Shown one piece after another: positions 26,647 to 36,540 of a DNA stretch of 64,000 nucleotides. A program made the translations under genes and the position numbers. Source of the stretch: Methylobacterium sp. WSM2598 (GTDB taxonomy: Bacteria; Pseudomonadota; Alphaproteobacteria; Rhizobiales; Beijerinckiaceae); the NCBI RefSeq assembly GCF_000379105.1, contig NZ_KB900609.1, forward strand, positions 2,802,774 to 2,866,773. The letters run 5' to 3'. How positions within the stretch are numbered: the stretch's first letter is position 1; each line of letters starts with the position of its first letter. The notes beneath the pieces were generated by a model that saw only the letters and a list, made by a program, of their open reading frames with translations, did not search any database and was not told where the DNA came from.

Positions 26647-27512
26647 GGACGACGCTCGACGTCCTCAACGCCGCCCCGCCGGAGGTCTTCGCCGCCTTCG
26701 CGGGGGACCTGTTCGAGGGGGCGTCCTGGGTGGGGGAGCGGGCCGCGGCGGCCCGCCCCTTCGCGACGGTGGCGGCCCTGGACGCCGCCCTGGCGCAGGC
26801 CATCCGCGCCGCCGACCCGGAGGCGCAGCGCGCCCTGGTGCGCGGCTTCCCCGACCTCGCCGGGTCCGGGGCGCTCGCGCCCGATTCCGCCGCCGAGCAC
26901 GCGGGGGCGGGCCTCGACCGGCTGGGAGGAGCGGAGGCCGAGGCCTTCGCGCGCCTCAACGCAGCCTACCGGGCGCGGTTCGGCTTCCCCTTCGTGCTCT
27001 GCGTCCGCCGCCGCAGCCTCGACGCCATCCTGGACGGGTTCGAGGCGCGGCTCGCCCGCGCGCCGGAGGCGGAACTCGCCGCGGCGCTGACCGAGATCGG
27101 CCACATCGCGCGGCTGCGCCTCGTGGACCGGGTCGACGGGCCGGGCCCGCCCCCGACCACCGGCAAGCTCTCGACCCACGTGCTCGACACGCATGGCGGG
27201 CGGCCCGCCGCCGGGGTCGCCCTGCGCTTCTACGCGCTCGGCCGCGCCGGCCGCACCCTGCTCGACACCCGCACCACCAACGCGGACGGCCGCACCGACA
27301 CGCCGCTCCTCTCGGGGGCGCCCCTGCGGGTCGGGCGCTACGAGATCGAGTTCGACATCGGCCCCTATTTCCGGGAGCGGGTCGCCCCCTCCGTGGACAC
27401 CCTCTTCCTGGAGACGGTGCCGATCCGCTTCGGCATCGACGAGCCGGAGGGCCATTACCACGTGGCGATGATCGCGACGCCGTGGAGCTACACGGTGTAT
27501 CGCGGCAGCTGA
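26643..27512 (+). CDS. Fused OHCU decarboxylase - hydroxyisourate hydrolase
   Basis: A 289-residue bifunctional protein. Residues about 1-165 are OHCU decarboxylase (UraD): LDVLNAAPPEVFAAFAGDLF, with the FGFPFVLCVRRRS core and an EIGHIARLRL end. Residues about 175-289 are transthyretin-like 5-hydroxyisourate hydrolase (UraH): KLSTHVLDTHGGRPAAGVAL, with ending YHVAMIATPWSYTVYRGS, the YRGS C-terminus that marks the enzyme. Together they turn hydroxyisourate into S-allantoin. The order of domains is D then H, opposite to the order of reactions. Overlaps the uricase gene by 4 bp. No allantoinase gene is nearby. Confidence 0.93.
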   Translation: MRTTLDVLNAAPPEVFAAFAGDLFEGASWVGERAAAARPFATVAALDAALAQAIRAADPEAQRALVRGFPDLAGSGALAPDSAAEHAGAGLDRLGGAEAEAFARLNAAYRARFGFPFVLCVRRRSLDAILDGFEARLARAPEAELAAALTEIGHIARLRLVDRVDGPGPPPTTGKLSTHVLDTHGGRPAAGVALRFYALGRAGRTLLDTRTTNADGRTDTPLLSGAPLRVGRYEIEFDIGPYFRERVAPSVDTLFLETVPIRFGIDEPEGHYHVAMIATPWSYTVYRGS

Positions 27513-27776
27513 TCCGGACTCCGCGCGACCGAAGCGGATCTCACCTCGGCAAGGCGCCGTCCCGAAGGCGCCGTCCCGGCGGATCGGGCGGGCCCGGCGC
27601 TGGCATCCGCTCGAGAGAAGCGCGGAGGCGCTCGCCGCCCGAGGGCGCGCATCCGCCGGCGCCCCGCGCGCCGCCCCTCCCCGCCACAGCCGGCTACCAC
27701 CACGGGCCGCGGCGCCGCGCTACTCTCCCGCCCAGCGCCGGCCGGCAGGGCCGGTTCCCTCAGGAGAGGTCCCCGG
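27513..27776. other. Intergenic, 264 bp
   Basis: It starts with a TGATCCGG palindrome-like element at the uraDH stop (GATCCGGACTCCGC, then GCGGATC). The remainder is GC-rich with no gene. A good Shine-Dalgarno (AGGAGAGG) at the end belongs to the VOC gene. Confidence 0.4.
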
Positions 27777-28172
27777 ATGGCCAAGCCCGTTCACTCGATG
27801 ATCCGCGTGCGCGACGAGGCCCGCTCGCGCGACTACTACGCCAAGGCCTTCGGGCTCGACGTCGCGGACCGGTTCGAGTTCGACACCTTCGCCCTCGTCT
27901 ACCTGCGCGACCCGGCCTCGCCCTTCGAACTCGAACTCACCGTCAATTTCGACCGGCAGGAGCCCTACGAGATCGGCAACGGCTACGGCCACCTCGCGGT
28001 GGTGGTCGACGACGTCGAGGCCGAGCATGCGCGCTTCGTGCGCGAGGGCCTGCCCGCGACCCCCGTGAAGGACTTCCAGCACCAGGGCCGCACGCTCGCC
28101 CGGTTCTTCTTCGCGACCGACCCGGACGGCTACCGGATCGAGGTCATCCAGAAGGGCGGGCGCTTCGGCTGA
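27777..28172 (+). CDS. VOC-family protein, glyoxalase I-like
   Basis: A 131-residue protein with two beta-alpha-beta-beta-beta units. It starts HSMIRVRDEARSRDYYAKAF, has a second unit GYGHLAVVVDDVEAEHARF, and ends FFATDPDGYRIEVIQKG. Likely metal ligands are His6, a Glu in the first unit (FELELTV), the His of GYGHLAV and the Glu of YRIEVIQ. This matches lactoylglutathione lyase, which detoxifies methylglyoxal, but VOC proteins are diverse so the substrate is uncertain. AGGAGAGG lies upstream of the ATG. Confidence 0.85.
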   Translation: MAKPVHSMIRVRDEARSRDYYAKAFGLDVADRFEFDTFALVYLRDPASPFELELTVNFDRQEPYEIGNGYGHLAVVVDDVEAEHARFVREGLPATPVKDFQHQGRTLARFFFATDPDGYRIEVIQKGGRFG

Positions 28173-28212
28173 GCCGCCGATTCCAAACAACACTACATCC
28201 GGAGGAAACCCC

Positions 28213-28761
28213 ATGAGAGAAGTCGATCCGCGCCGGCGCGTGAGCCGGCGCAGCTTCCTGCAATCCGCCGCCGCGGCGGCCCCGGCCGCCGCCATCGCCT
28301 CCGGCGCGGGCCTCTGCGTCGAGGAGGCCTGGGCCGAGGGCGCCGCCGCCCTGACCCCCTCCGACCTCAAGACGCTGGTGAAGATCGCCCGGGACATCTA
28401 CCCGCACGATTTCCTCGCCGACAGCTCCTACATCGCGGCCGTGAAGCCCTGGGACGCCAAGGCCGCCGCCGACCCGGCGACGCGGCAGCTCCTCACCGAG
28501 GGGATCCGCCGCCTCGACGAGGACGCCCGCACCCGCCACAAGGTGCCCTACGCGCAGGTCGGCTGGGAGGCCGACCGGGTCGTCCTGCTCCAGGCCGTCG
28601 CGCACACGCCCTTCTTCAAGGCGCTCCGGGCCGACCTCGTCGTCTCGCTCTACAACCAGCCCGACCTGTGGGCGAAGTTCGGCTACGAGGGCTCCTCGGC
28701 CGACAAGGGCGGCTACATCGCCCGCGGCTTCAACGACATCGACTGGCTGCCGAAGGTCTGA
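28213..28761 (+). CDS. Tat-exported gluconate 2-dehydrogenase subunit 3-like protein
   Basis: A 182-residue protein. The N-terminus SRRSFLQSAAAAAPAAAIAS is a twin-arginine signal peptide. The mature part (LTPSDLKTLVKIARDIYPHD, and later LYNQPDLWAKFGYEGSSADK) fits the small subunit of membrane-bound FAD dehydrogenases, which helps export and fold the large flavin subunit. The following gene is that GMC-type large subunit. A GGAGG Shine-Dalgarno precedes the ATG. Confidence 0.85.
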   Translation: MREVDPRRRVSRRSFLQSAAAAAPAAAIASGAGLCVEEAWAEGAAALTPSDLKTLVKIARDIYPHDFLADSSYIAAVKPWDAKAAADPATRQLLTEGIRRLDEDARTRHKVPYAQVGWEADRVVLLQAVAHTPFFKALRADLVVSLYNQPDLWAKFGYEGSSADKGGYIARGFNDIDWLPKV

Positions 28762-28851
28762 GGACCGGCCGCCCGACGCCAACGAAGAATGAGGCGCGCC
28801 CGGGCGCGAGACCGCGGACGACGCGGCCCGCCGGCGCCAGCGGAGGAAACC

Positions 28852-30420
28852 ATGGCCGGATTCGACCTGAACGACGACGGGCTCGTCGTCATCGTGGGCT
28901 CGGGCGCGGGCGGCGGCACGCTCGGCACCGAATTGGCGCTCAAGGGCATCAGGACCGTGATCCTGGAGGCCGGCGCCCGGCACAACATGGAGGATTTCGT
29001 CAACGACGAGTGGGCGAGCTTCGCCCAGCTCGCCTGGACGGACATGCGCACCACCTCCGGCTCCTGGCGGGTGGCGCGGGACTTCCCCAACCTGCCGGCC
29101 TGGATCGTCAAGGCGGTGGGCGGCTCGACCGTGCACTGGGCCGGCGCCTCGCTGCGCTTCGAGGAGCACGAGTTCCGCATCCGCGACCATTACGGCGCGA
29201 TCCCGGGCGCCAACCTGCTCGACTGGCCGATCACCCGGGCCGAACTCGACCCCTGGTACGAGAAGGCCGAGGACCGGATGGGCGTGACCCGCACCAACGG
29301 CATCCCGGGCCTGCCCGGCAACAACAACTACAAGGTGCTTGAGGCCGGCGCCCGCCGCCTCGGCTACCGGGAGGTCCATACCGGCCGGATGGCGATCAAC
29401 AGCCAGGAGCGCCACGACCGCGGCGCCTGCCAGCAGATCGGCTTCTGCTTCCAGGGCTGCAAGTCGGGGGCGAAGTGGTCGACGCTGATCGCCGAGATCC
29501 CCCGCGGCGAGGCGACCGGCAACCTGGAGGTCCGCCCGGGCTGCATGGCGCTCCGCATCGAGCACGATGCCTCCGGCAAGGTGACGGGCGTCGTCTACGC
29601 GGACGAGACCGGAACGCTGCAGCGCCAGAAGGCCCGCATCGTCGCGGTGGCCGGCAACTCGATCGAGAGCCCGCGCCTCCTCCTCAACAGCGCCTCGTCC
29701 CTGTTCCCGGACGGGCTCGCCAATTCCTCCGGGCAGGTCGGCCGCAACTACATGCGGCACATGACCGGCAGCGTCTACGGCGTGTTCGAGAAGTCGGTCC
29801 ACATGTACCGCGGCACCACCATGGCGGGCATCATCCGCGACGAGGCGCGCCACGACCCGTCGCGCGGCTTCGCGGGCGGCTACGAGATGGAGACGCTCTC
29901 CCTCGGCCTGCCCTTCATGGCGGCCTTCCTCAACCCGGGCGCCTGGGGGCGCAGCTTCACCAGCGCCATGGAGCAGTATCCGCGCATGGCCGGGATGTGG
30001 CTCGTCGGCGAGGACATGCCCCAGGAGTCGAACCGCATCACCCTCGACCCGGTGCAGAAGGACGCGCACGGGATGCCGGTCGCGCACGTCCACTTCGACG
30101 ACCACTCGAACGACGTCGCGATGCGCGACCACGCCTACCGGCAGGGCGCGGCGGTCTACGAGGCGGTGGGCGCGACCGTGACCTACCCGACCCCGCCCTA
30201 TCCGAGCACCCACAACATGGGCACCAACCGCATGAGCGCGCGGCCGCGCGACGGCGTCGTGAACAAGTTCGGCCAGACCCACGACGTCGGGAACCTGTTC
30301 GTCTCGGACGGCAGCCAGTTCACCAGCGGCGCGGCCTGCAACCCGACGCTGACCATCGTGGCCCTGGCGCTGCGGCAGGCGGACCACATCGCGGGCGCGA
30401 TGCAGCGGCGGGAGATCTGA
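28852..30420 (+). CDS. GMC family oxidoreductase (FAD dehydrogenase large subunit)
   Basis: A 522-residue flavoprotein. The ADP-binding loop is VVIVGSGAGGGTLGTELALK, followed by LEAGARHNMEDF. The GMC signature region is AVGGSTVHWAGASLRF. The C-terminal HNMGTNRMSARPRDGVVN and GSQFTSGAACNPTLTIVALA hold the active-site His/Asn region. It likely oxidises a sugar, polyol or sugar acid in the periplasm, carried out with the Tat-bearing small subunit just upstream. The cytochrome c subunit usual for such complexes is not in the window. The ATG at 28852 follows GGAGG. Confidence 0.88.
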   Translation: MAGFDLNDDGLVVIVGSGAGGGTLGTELALKGIRTVILEAGARHNMEDFVNDEWASFAQLAWTDMRTTSGSWRVARDFPNLPAWIVKAVGGSTVHWAGASLRFEEHEFRIRDHYGAIPGANLLDWPITRAELDPWYEKAEDRMGVTRTNGIPGLPGNNNYKVLEAGARRLGYREVHTGRMAINSQERHDRGACQQIGFCFQGCKSGAKWSTLIAEIPRGEATGNLEVRPGCMALRIEHDASGKVTGVVYADETGTLQRQKARIVAVAGNSIESPRLLLNSASSLFPDGLANSSGQVGRNYMRHMTGSVYGVFEKSVHMYRGTTMAGIIRDEARHDPSRGFAGGYEMETLSLGLPFMAAFLNPGAWGRSFTSAMEQYPRMAGMWLVGEDMPQESNRITLDPVQKDAHGMPVAHVHFDDHSNDVAMRDHAYRQGAAVYEAVGATVTYPTPPYPSTHNMGTNRMSARPRDGVVNKFGQTHDVGNLFVSDGSQFTSGAACNPTLTIVALALRQADHIAGAMQRREI

Positions 30421-30663
30421 TCCGGGCCGCGCCGCGCGAGCGGGCCCGGGCTGGCGATCGCACCGCCCGGGCCGGATCGGCCGCGTCGCGGCCGGCGCCG
30501 ATCCGCACGAGGAGGAGCGTCGCCGAGGCCCCCGGGCGCGTCGGCCCGCCATCATCGGATTTCCCGATGAGAAACCGCCGGAAATTGCGCTTTTGACCCG
30601 ACAATCTCGATGGTAGCCCTCTCCCCAGCGATGCCCGTGCCGGGCCGAGCCGAGGAGATTGCG

Positions 30664-31182
30664 ATGTCGGACCTGTTTGCCTCCACCAGGAGAGAAGAGA
30701 TTGCCCCCTTCCTGGGCAAGCATTTCATCTATACCTATGAGAACGGCTGGCAGTACGAGATGTATATCAAGAACGAGCGGACGATCGATTACCGCATCCA
30801 CAGCGGCATCGTCGGCGGCCGCTGGGTTCGCGATCAGGTCGCCCATATCGTCCGACTCTCCGACGAGGTGGTGAAGATCTCCTGGGATGAGCCGACCGGG
30901 ACGACGGTGAGCGTCGCCGTGAACTTCGAGGAGCGCCGCATCCACGGCGTGATCTTCTTCCCGCAATGGATCGCCCAGGATCCGAAGCGGACCGTCTGCT
31001 TTCAGAACGAGCATCTCGACAGGATGCGCCAGTACCGCGATGCCGGCCCGACCTACCCGAAGCTGGTGGTCGACGAGTTCGCCTCGGTCACGTTCCTAGA
31101 GGATTGCGGCATCGACAACCAGGAGGTGATCGCCTGCGCGCCGGCCGACCTGCCGGACGGGTACGCCGCGCGGCAGAACTGA
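30664..31182 (+). CDS. padC: Phenolic acid decarboxylase
   Basis: A 172-residue beta-barrel enzyme. Conserved stretches are [52 protein letters not shown] and [20 protein letters not shown]. The paired tyrosines and the Arg-Glu pair of the active site are within these. It removes CO2 from p-coumaric and ferulic acid, giving vinyl phenols. Plant-derived phenolics suit a leaf-associated methylotroph. The LysR regulator gene converges with it from the other side, 10 bp away. GAGGAG lies upstream of the ATG. Confidence 0.93.
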   Translation: MSDLFASTRREEIAPFLGKHFIYTYENGWQYEMYIKNERTIDYRIHSGIVGGRWVRDQVAHIVRLSDEVVKISWDEPTGTTVSVAVNFEERRIHGVIFFPQWIAQDPKRTVCFQNEHLDRMRQYRDAGPTYPKLVVDEFASVTFLEDCGIDNQEVIACAPADLPDGYAARQN

Positions 31183-31192
31183 CGATCGGCGA

Positions 31193-32089
31193 TCAGTCGC
31201 GCATCAGCAGGCCGGCGAGGTCACGGGTCGCCGGGCCGGCCTGCTCCTCGTCGGCGTGGATCAGGCCGAGCGGGATCAGCCGCGTGCTGCCGGCCGCGAG
31301 CCGCAGGGGCAGGAGTCGCCCCGCGGCGATGTCCTCGGCCACCAGATGGCGCGGCAGCCAGCCGTAGCAGAGCCCGCGGCACACCACCGCCACGGCCGCC
31401 TCGACCGTGTCGACGTGCCAGATCTGCCGCTCGGCGGGGGCGGGCCCCTCCGTGGCGCGGCCCCGGCCCTGCCCCGGCCAGCCCTGCCCCTGGATGAACA
31501 CGAGCCAGTGGCGCGACAGGGTGGCCTGGGTCAGCGGGCCGCCCCCCCGCGCGTGCAGCGGGTGGTCGCGATGGGCGACGGCCAAGAGCTCGACGGTGAG
31601 GAAGCGCCGGCAGGCCCGCGCGCGCGGATCCCAGACCGTGACGGCGAGGTCGAAGGGCGCGTCGAGCGGGTCGGGGGCGGTCTGCCGCACGAGTTCCCGC
31701 AGGTCGACGCGGACATGCGGGTGCGCGTCGCGGAACGCCGCGAGGGCGTCGCACAGACGCTGCCGCGGGAAGAGGCTGTCGATCAGCAGCCGGATTTCGG
31801 CCTGGTGCCCGGCGGCGAGGAAGCGGCTGCGCTCCTCCAGCCGGACCAGGTCGTCGATCAGCGGCGCGGCCTCGGCCAGCAGGGCGCGGCCGGCCTCCGT
31901 CAGGATCGCGCGGCGCCCCTCGCTCTCCAGGAGCGCGAGGCCGAGGCGCTCCTGCAGCTGGGCGACGGCGTAGCTCACCGAGGATTGACTGCGATGCAGG
32001 TGCTCCGCCGCCCGCGCGAAGCTGCCCGCCTCGACCACGGCGCGCAGCACGGCCCATTGCTCGACGCTGGTTCTCGGGACGGACCTCAT
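31193..32089 (-). CDS. LysR-family transcriptional regulator
   Basis: A 298-residue protein with an N-terminal winged [23 protein letters not shown], then [20 protein letters not shown]. The effector-binding domain follows (about residue 90 to the end). It converges with padC, the stops being 10 bp apart, so it may control padC or something unlinked. The divergent neighbour upstream is on the same strand (a ribbon-helix-helix gene). No LysR box was identified. Confidence 0.92.
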   Translation of the reverse strand: MRSVPRTSVEQWAVLRAVVEAGSFARAAEHLHRSQSSVSYAVAQLQERLGLALLESEGRRAILTEAGRALLAEAAPLIDDLVRLEERSRFLAAGHQAEIRLLIDSLFPRQRLCDALAAFRDAHPHVRVDLRELVRQTAPDPLDAPFDLAVTVWDPRARACRRFLTVELLAVAHRDHPLHARGGGPLTQATLSRHWLVFIQGQGWPGQGRGRATEGPAPAERQIWHVDTVEAAVAVVCRGLCYGWLPRHLVAEDIAAGRLLPLRLAAGSTRLIPLGLIHADEEQAGPATRDLAGLLMRD

Positions 32090-32222
32090 GCGGGAAGGAC
32101 CGCCATGGGGCCGCGCCGCCGCTCCCGCGCCGGAGAGGCGAGCCCGTCCGGCCGCCCGGCGCCGAGGGGGCCGGCTGGCGCGCAGGCCCGCGCGGCGACC
32201 CGGACGGGGGCGGCCGCCCCCG

Positions 32223-32525
32223 TCACTCCGCCGCCATCAGCACCGGCGCCCCGAACCGCCCGGTCCCGCCCCGGGCGAGGGCGATCAGGCAGCAGCAGCG
32301 CAGCAGGGAGGCGAAGTTCCGCACCTCGCCGTGGCGCTCCATCACCTCGTCGTGCAGCTTGGTGGCGAACTTGGCCACGCTGAGATTCTCCTGCCGGGCG
32401 ATGTCCTCCAGGATGGTCCAGAAGGCGGTCTCCAGCCGCAGCGAGGTGCAGTGGCCGCCGATGCGCAGCGAGCGGGTCTCGCAGGCGTAGTTCTCCGGCG
32501 GCTGCTCCGCGAAGATGCGGCACAT
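32223..32525 (-). CDS. Ribbon-helix-helix domain protein
   Basis: A 100-residue protein. The core [20 protein letters not shown] with [20 protein letters not shown] is the RHH_4-type ribbon-helix-helix fold common in alphaproteobacteria. The C-terminus is Cys-rich ([13 protein letters not shown]). It is likely a DNA-binding protein; target unknown. It lies upstream of the LysR gene on the same strand, with about 130 bp between. Confidence 0.8.
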   Translation of the reverse strand: MCRIFAEQPPENYACETRSLRIGGHCTSLRLETAFWTILEDIARQENLSVAKFATKLHDEVMERHGEVRNFASLLRCCCLIALARGGTGRFGAPVLMAAE

Positions 32526-32732
32526 GGGCGTCCTCCCGAGTTCGGAGGAAGCCTAGCCAACCCCGTGGCCGCCGGGCAAGCCGCCGCGGCTGCGGCCCTG
32601 CCGCAGCGTCGCGGCCCTGCCGCAGCGTCGCGGCCGGCTCCGGCGTCCGGGGAGGCCCGCCGCCGCGGCTGTTCCCCTGGCTGCCGACATGTTCTAGACG
32701 GGCGGCTTCCGTCGAAGCTGCCGAGACCCGTC

Positions 32733-33845
32733 ATGTCCGCCGCCCTCCGCCCCGTCCCGCGCCCCGGTGTCCTCGCGATCGAGGCCTACGTGCCGGGCAA
32801 GAGCGCGGCGCCGGCCGGGGTGAAGCTCCACAAGCTGTCCTCGAACGAGACGCCGCTCGGGCCGAGCCCCGCCGCGGTCGCGGCGATGCGGGAGACCGCG
32901 TCCCACCTCGAACTCTACCCCGACGGCAGCGCGACGGCCCTGCGCCGCGCCATCGCGGGCAAGTACGGGCTCGACCCGGCGCGCATCGTCTGCGGGGCGG
33001 GCTCGGACGAATTGCTGTCGCTCCTCACCTACGCCTTCATGGGGCCGGGCGACGAGGGGATCTACTCGGAATACGGGTTCCTGGTCTACCGCATCGCCAT
33101 CCTGGCGGCGGGCGGCACGCCGGTCGTCGCCCCCGAGCGCGACCACACCGCGGACGTCGACGCGATCCTCGCCGCGGTCACGCCGCGCACCCGCATCGTC
33201 TACCTCGCCAACCCGAACAACCCGACCGGCACCTACCTGCCCTTCGACGAGGTGCGCCGGCTCCACGCCGGGCTGCCCGGCGACGTGCTGCTGGTGCTCG
33301 ACGCGGCCTATGCCGAGTACGTGCGCCGCAACGACTACGCGGCCGGGCTCGAACTCGTGGCCGAATCCGAGAACGTAGTCATGACCCGCACCTTCTCGAA
33401 GGCCTACGGGCTCGCGGCCCTGCGGATCGGCTGGATGGTGGCCCCGCCGGCCGTGGCGGACGCGGTCAACCGCATCCGCGGCCCCTTCAACCTCGGCAGC
33501 CCCGCCATCGCGGCGGGCGCCGCCGCGGTGGCGGACGACGCCCACATCGCGGCGGCCGTGGCCCACAACGAGGAATGGCTGCCGAAGGTGACCCGCGCGC
33601 TCACCGAGATCGGCCTGTCCGTGACGCCGAGCGTCGGCAACTTCGTGCTGATCCACTTCCCCGACGCGCCGGGACGCGGCGCCGCCGAGGCCGACGCCTT
33701 CCTCACCGCCCGCGGCCTGATCCTGCGCCGCGTCGCCGCCTACGGCCTGCCTCACGCGCTTCGCATGACGATCGGCTCGGCCGAGGCGAACGAGGCGGTG
33801 ATCGCGGCCCTGCGCGCCTTCGTGAAGGACCACCCCGATGCGTGA
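32733..33845 (+). CDS. hisC: Histidinol-phosphate aminotransferase
   Basis: A 370-residue PLP enzyme. [19 protein letters not shown] is the substrate-binding N-terminus. The PLP motifs are [34 protein letters not shown] and [17 protein letters not shown] with the Schiff-base Lys. It transfers an amino group to imidazole acetol phosphate; related paralogues act on phenylpyruvate or hydroxyphenylpyruvate. The next gene, tyrC-like, overlaps it by 8 bp, so here it may serve tyrosine/phenylalanine synthesis rather than histidine. Confidence 0.9.
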   Translation: MSAALRPVPRPGVLAIEAYVPGKSAAPAGVKLHKLSSNETPLGPSPAAVAAMRETASHLELYPDGSATALRRAIAGKYGLDPARIVCGAGSDELLSLLTYAFMGPGDEGIYSEYGFLVYRIAILAAGGTPVVAPERDHTADVDAILAAVTPRTRIVYLANPNNPTGTYLPFDEVRRLHAGLPGDVLLVLDAAYAEYVRRNDYAAGLELVAESENVVMTRTFSKAYGLAALRIGWMVAPPAVADAVNRIRGPFNLGSPAIAAGAAAVADDAHIAAAVAHNEEWLPKVTRALTEIGLSVTPSVGNFVLIHFPDAPGRGAAEADAFLTARGLILRRVAAYGLPHALRMTIGSAEANEAVIAALRAFVKDHPDA

Positions 33846-34761
33846 GGCCCCCCAGCGGATCGGCCGGCTCGCCCTGGTCGGGCTCGGGCTGATCGGCTCC
33901 TCGATCGCCCGCGCGGCGCGCCAGTACGGCCTCGCGGAGACCATCGTGGCCATCGACCGCGACCCGGCGGTGCTGGAGCGCGTCCGCGCGCTCGGCCTCG
34001 CGGATCACGCCACGGACGACCCCGCGGAGGGCGCGGCCGGGGCCGATCTCGTCATCCTGTGCGTGCCGGTCGGCGCGGTCGGGCCCGTCGCGGCGGCGCT
34101 GGCGGGCGCCCTGCGGCCGGGCGCGATCCTGTCGGACGTCGGCTCGGTGAAGGGCGCGGTGGTGGCCGCCGTGACGCCGCACCTGCCCGAGGGCGTCGCC
34201 TTCGTGCCGGCCCACCCGGTGGCGGGCACCGAGCAATCCGGGCCCGATGCGGGCTTCGCCACCCTCTTCCAGGGCCGCTGGTGCATCCTCACCCCGCCCG
34301 AGGGCACGGATCCGGCGGCGGTGGCGCGGGTGCGGGCATTCTGGGAAGGGATGGGCTCGGTGGTCGAGACGATGAGCGCGGCCCATCACGACCTCGTGCT
34401 CGCCATCACCAGCCACGTCCCGCACCTCATCGCCTACAACATCGTCGGCACGGCGGCGGATCTCGAGACCGTGACCCAGTCCGAGGTGATCAAGTTCTCG
34501 GCCGGCGGGTTTCGCGACTTCACCCGCATCGCCGCCTCCGACCCGACCATGTGGCGCGACGTCTTCCTGACCAACAAGGAGGCGGTGCTGGAGATGCTCG
34601 GCCGCTTCAACGAGGACCTCGCGGCGCTGGCGCGGGCGATCCGCTGGGACGACGGCGACGCGCTGCACGCCCTGTTCACCCGCACCCGCGCCATCCGCCG
34701 CGGCATCGTGGCGATGGGCCAGGAGACGGCGGAGCCGGATTTCGGGCGCCGGAAGGGCTGA
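33838..34761 (+). CDS. tyrC: Prephenate/arogenate dehydrogenase family protein
   Basis: A 307-residue NAD(P)-dependent enzyme. The Rossmann motif is [19 protein letters not shown] and the following acidic residue lies in AIDRDPAVL. Catalytic region [11 protein letters not shown] and [18 protein letters not shown] holds the conserved His, with [13 protein letters not shown] and [17 protein letters not shown] further on. It performs the oxidative decarboxylation leading to tyrosine. The start overlaps the hisC-like stop by 8 bp, so the pair is an aromatic amino-acid operon. Confidence 0.9.
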   Translation: MREAPQRIGRLALVGLGLIGSSIARAARQYGLAETIVAIDRDPAVLERVRALGLADHATDDPAEGAAGADLVILCVPVGAVGPVAAALAGALRPGAILSDVGSVKGAVVAAVTPHLPEGVAFVPAHPVAGTEQSGPDAGFATLFQGRWCILTPPEGTDPAAVARVRAFWEGMGSVVETMSAAHHDLVLAITSHVPHLIAYNIVGTAADLETVTQSEVIKFSAGGFRDFTRIAASDPTMWRDVFLTNKEAVLEMLGRFNEDLAALARAIRWDDGDALHALFTRTRAIRRGIVAMGQETAEPDFGRRKG

Positions 34762-34937
34762 GGGCCGGCCTCGCGGAGGGGCGCTCGTCCGCCCCCCTCC
34801 CGCCGATGCATCGCCGCCACGCCCCGGCCCGAGGGAACCCTTTCCGTCCTCAAGCTTTGCCATAAGCGTTGCCATTCCGGGCCGGCTCCCCCAGAGTCCG
34901 GCCGGGGCGGCGCACGAGCCTGACGGCGGAGTTCCCG

Positions 34938-36125
34938 GTGTTCCATCGATCGCATCCGGTGCGCGGGCTCCTCGCCGCGCTGGTCGCCGCGCCGATCGCG
35001 GCCTGCTCCTCGATCCCGCGGGCGCCCTACACGGCCGCGGAGGCCGCGGTCGCCACGGTGCCGGGCCAGGCGCCGACGATCCGCTACTGGGCCGACGCCC
35101 CGGCCTCCGCCTTCGCGGAGGTGAGCCGGGCGGCCGTCGCCCAGAAGGAGCCCTTCACCTACCTCGCCCTCTCGGGCGGCGGCGGGGACGGCGCCTACGG
35201 GGCGGGCGTGCTCAACGGCTGGAGCGAGACCGGCCGGCGGCCGGTCTTCACCCTCGTCTCGGGGGTATCGACCGGCGCCCTCATCGCACCCTTCGCCTTC
35301 CTGGGACCGGCCTACGACCCGACCCTGCGGGAGATCTACACCAGCGGCATCGCCTCGACCCTGGTCCAGTCCCCGAACCCGCTCAACATCCTGCTCGGCG
35401 ACGGGCTCTTCGCGGACCAGCGCCTGCGCGACCTCGTCGGGCGCTACGTCACGCCCGAGATCCTCGCCCAGGTGGCCGAGGAGCACCGCAAGGGCCGCCG
35501 GCTCCTCGTCGTGACGACGAATCTCGACGCGCAGCGCGCCGTGATCTGGGACATGGGCGCGATCGCCGCGAGCGGCCAGCCGAACGCCGTCGCCCTGTTC
35601 CGCGACGTGCTCGCGGCCTCCGCCAGCGTGCCGGCGGTCTTCCCGCCGATGCTGATCGACGCCCAGGCGGGCAGCCACGGTTTCCAGGAGATGCACGTCG
35701 ACGGCGCCGTGGCGACGCCGGTCTTCACCCTGCCGGAATCCTTCCTGTCGCAGGATTCCCGCATCGTCCGCGGCCGCGGCAAGCCCAACATCTACGTGGT
35801 GATCAACGGCCGCATCGAGCCGAGCTTCGACCTCGTCCAGAACCGGACCCTCTCCATCGCGTCCCGCACCCTCTCGACGGTGGGCCGCGCCCGCTCGCGG
35901 GCGACGCTCGCCAGCACCGCGGCCTTCGCCCGCCGCAACGGGATCGGCTTCAACCTGACCTACATCGACCGGGGCATCCCGGAGGTCGCGGCCGACCAGG
36001 GCTTCGACACCGCCTACATGCGCAGCCTGTTCGAGGACGGCTACGCGAAGGCCCGCTCCGGGTCGCTGTGGGAGACGACTCTGCCGCGGGACGCGCAGGT
36101 GGAGAGGCAGGCGGAGCTGCGGTAG
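34938..36125 (+). CDS. Patatin-like phospholipase, predicted lipoprotein
   Basis: A 395-residue protein from the GTG at 34938, chosen because GGCGGAG lies just upstream and because this gives a lipoprotein signal (LLAALVAAPIAACSS, lipobox IAAC). The patatin features are the oxyanion loop LALSGGGGDGAYGAG, the nucleophile in VSGVSTGALIAP and the catalytic Asp of HVDGAVATP. It probably hydrolyses phospholipids or acyl esters at the outer membrane or periplasm. It is a single gene. Confidence 0.88.
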   Translation: MFHRSHPVRGLLAALVAAPIAACSSIPRAPYTAAEAAVATVPGQAPTIRYWADAPASAFAEVSRAAVAQKEPFTYLALSGGGGDGAYGAGVLNGWSETGRRPVFTLVSGVSTGALIAPFAFLGPAYDPTLREIYTSGIASTLVQSPNPLNILLGDGLFADQRLRDLVGRYVTPEILAQVAEEHRKGRRLLVVTTNLDAQRAVIWDMGAIAASGQPNAVALFRDVLAASASVPAVFPPMLIDAQAGSHGFQEMHVDGAVATPVFTLPESFLSQDSRIVRGRGKPNIYVVINGRIEPSFDLVQNRTLSIASRTLSTVGRARSRATLASTAAFARRNGIGFNLTYIDRGIPEVAADQGFDTAYMRSLFEDGYAKARSGSLWETTLPRDAQVERQAELR

Positions 36126-36540
36126 CGATCAGGCGCGGACCCGCGGCGATCCCGCCGCGGATCCTTGCCGAGCCGAGCCCCGCACGGCATTGGACGAGAC
36201 GACGCGCCGCGGGCGGCCGAGAGGACGAGATGCGCCGTCCCTCTCGGAGACGACCCAGGTCGGGATCGACGCCCTGGCCTGCGGAACGGGGGACGTTCAG
36301 GTCGGTTTCCGCTCGCGGCTGGATCTCGTGGCGGCATGGAACCTCTCGGCGGCCGTCGAGAGCCCGATGCGGGGCATGGCGATCTCCAACCTGGTCGGCT
36401 TCGCCGTGCCGAGACTGGCCGTCGCGCGGCTCGGCCCCGAGATCCGCGCCTGACGCGCCGGCCGCGGTCCGGCGCTTGCAGTTCGCCCCCGCATGCGCAA
36501 TGCCGTTTTTCAAGATGCGAAGATCCCGGGAGGAGAGCCG
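36126..36540. other. Intergenic, 415 bp
   Basis: A frame at 36190-36453 (+) is open for 87 codons but starts with TTG, lacks a Shine-Dalgarno and has no family motif, so it is not called. A good GGAGGAGAG before 36541 belongs to the pyruvate dehydrogenase gene. The pdh promoter should lie here. Confidence 0.4.

Noticed and set aside
28144..31014. 956-codon minus-strand open frame across three plus-strand genes
   Set aside because: It spans well-supported genes and their gaps, with no start signal or domain.
36190..36453. 87-codon frame between the patatin and pdh genes
   Set aside because: TTG start, no Shine-Dalgarno and no family likeness.
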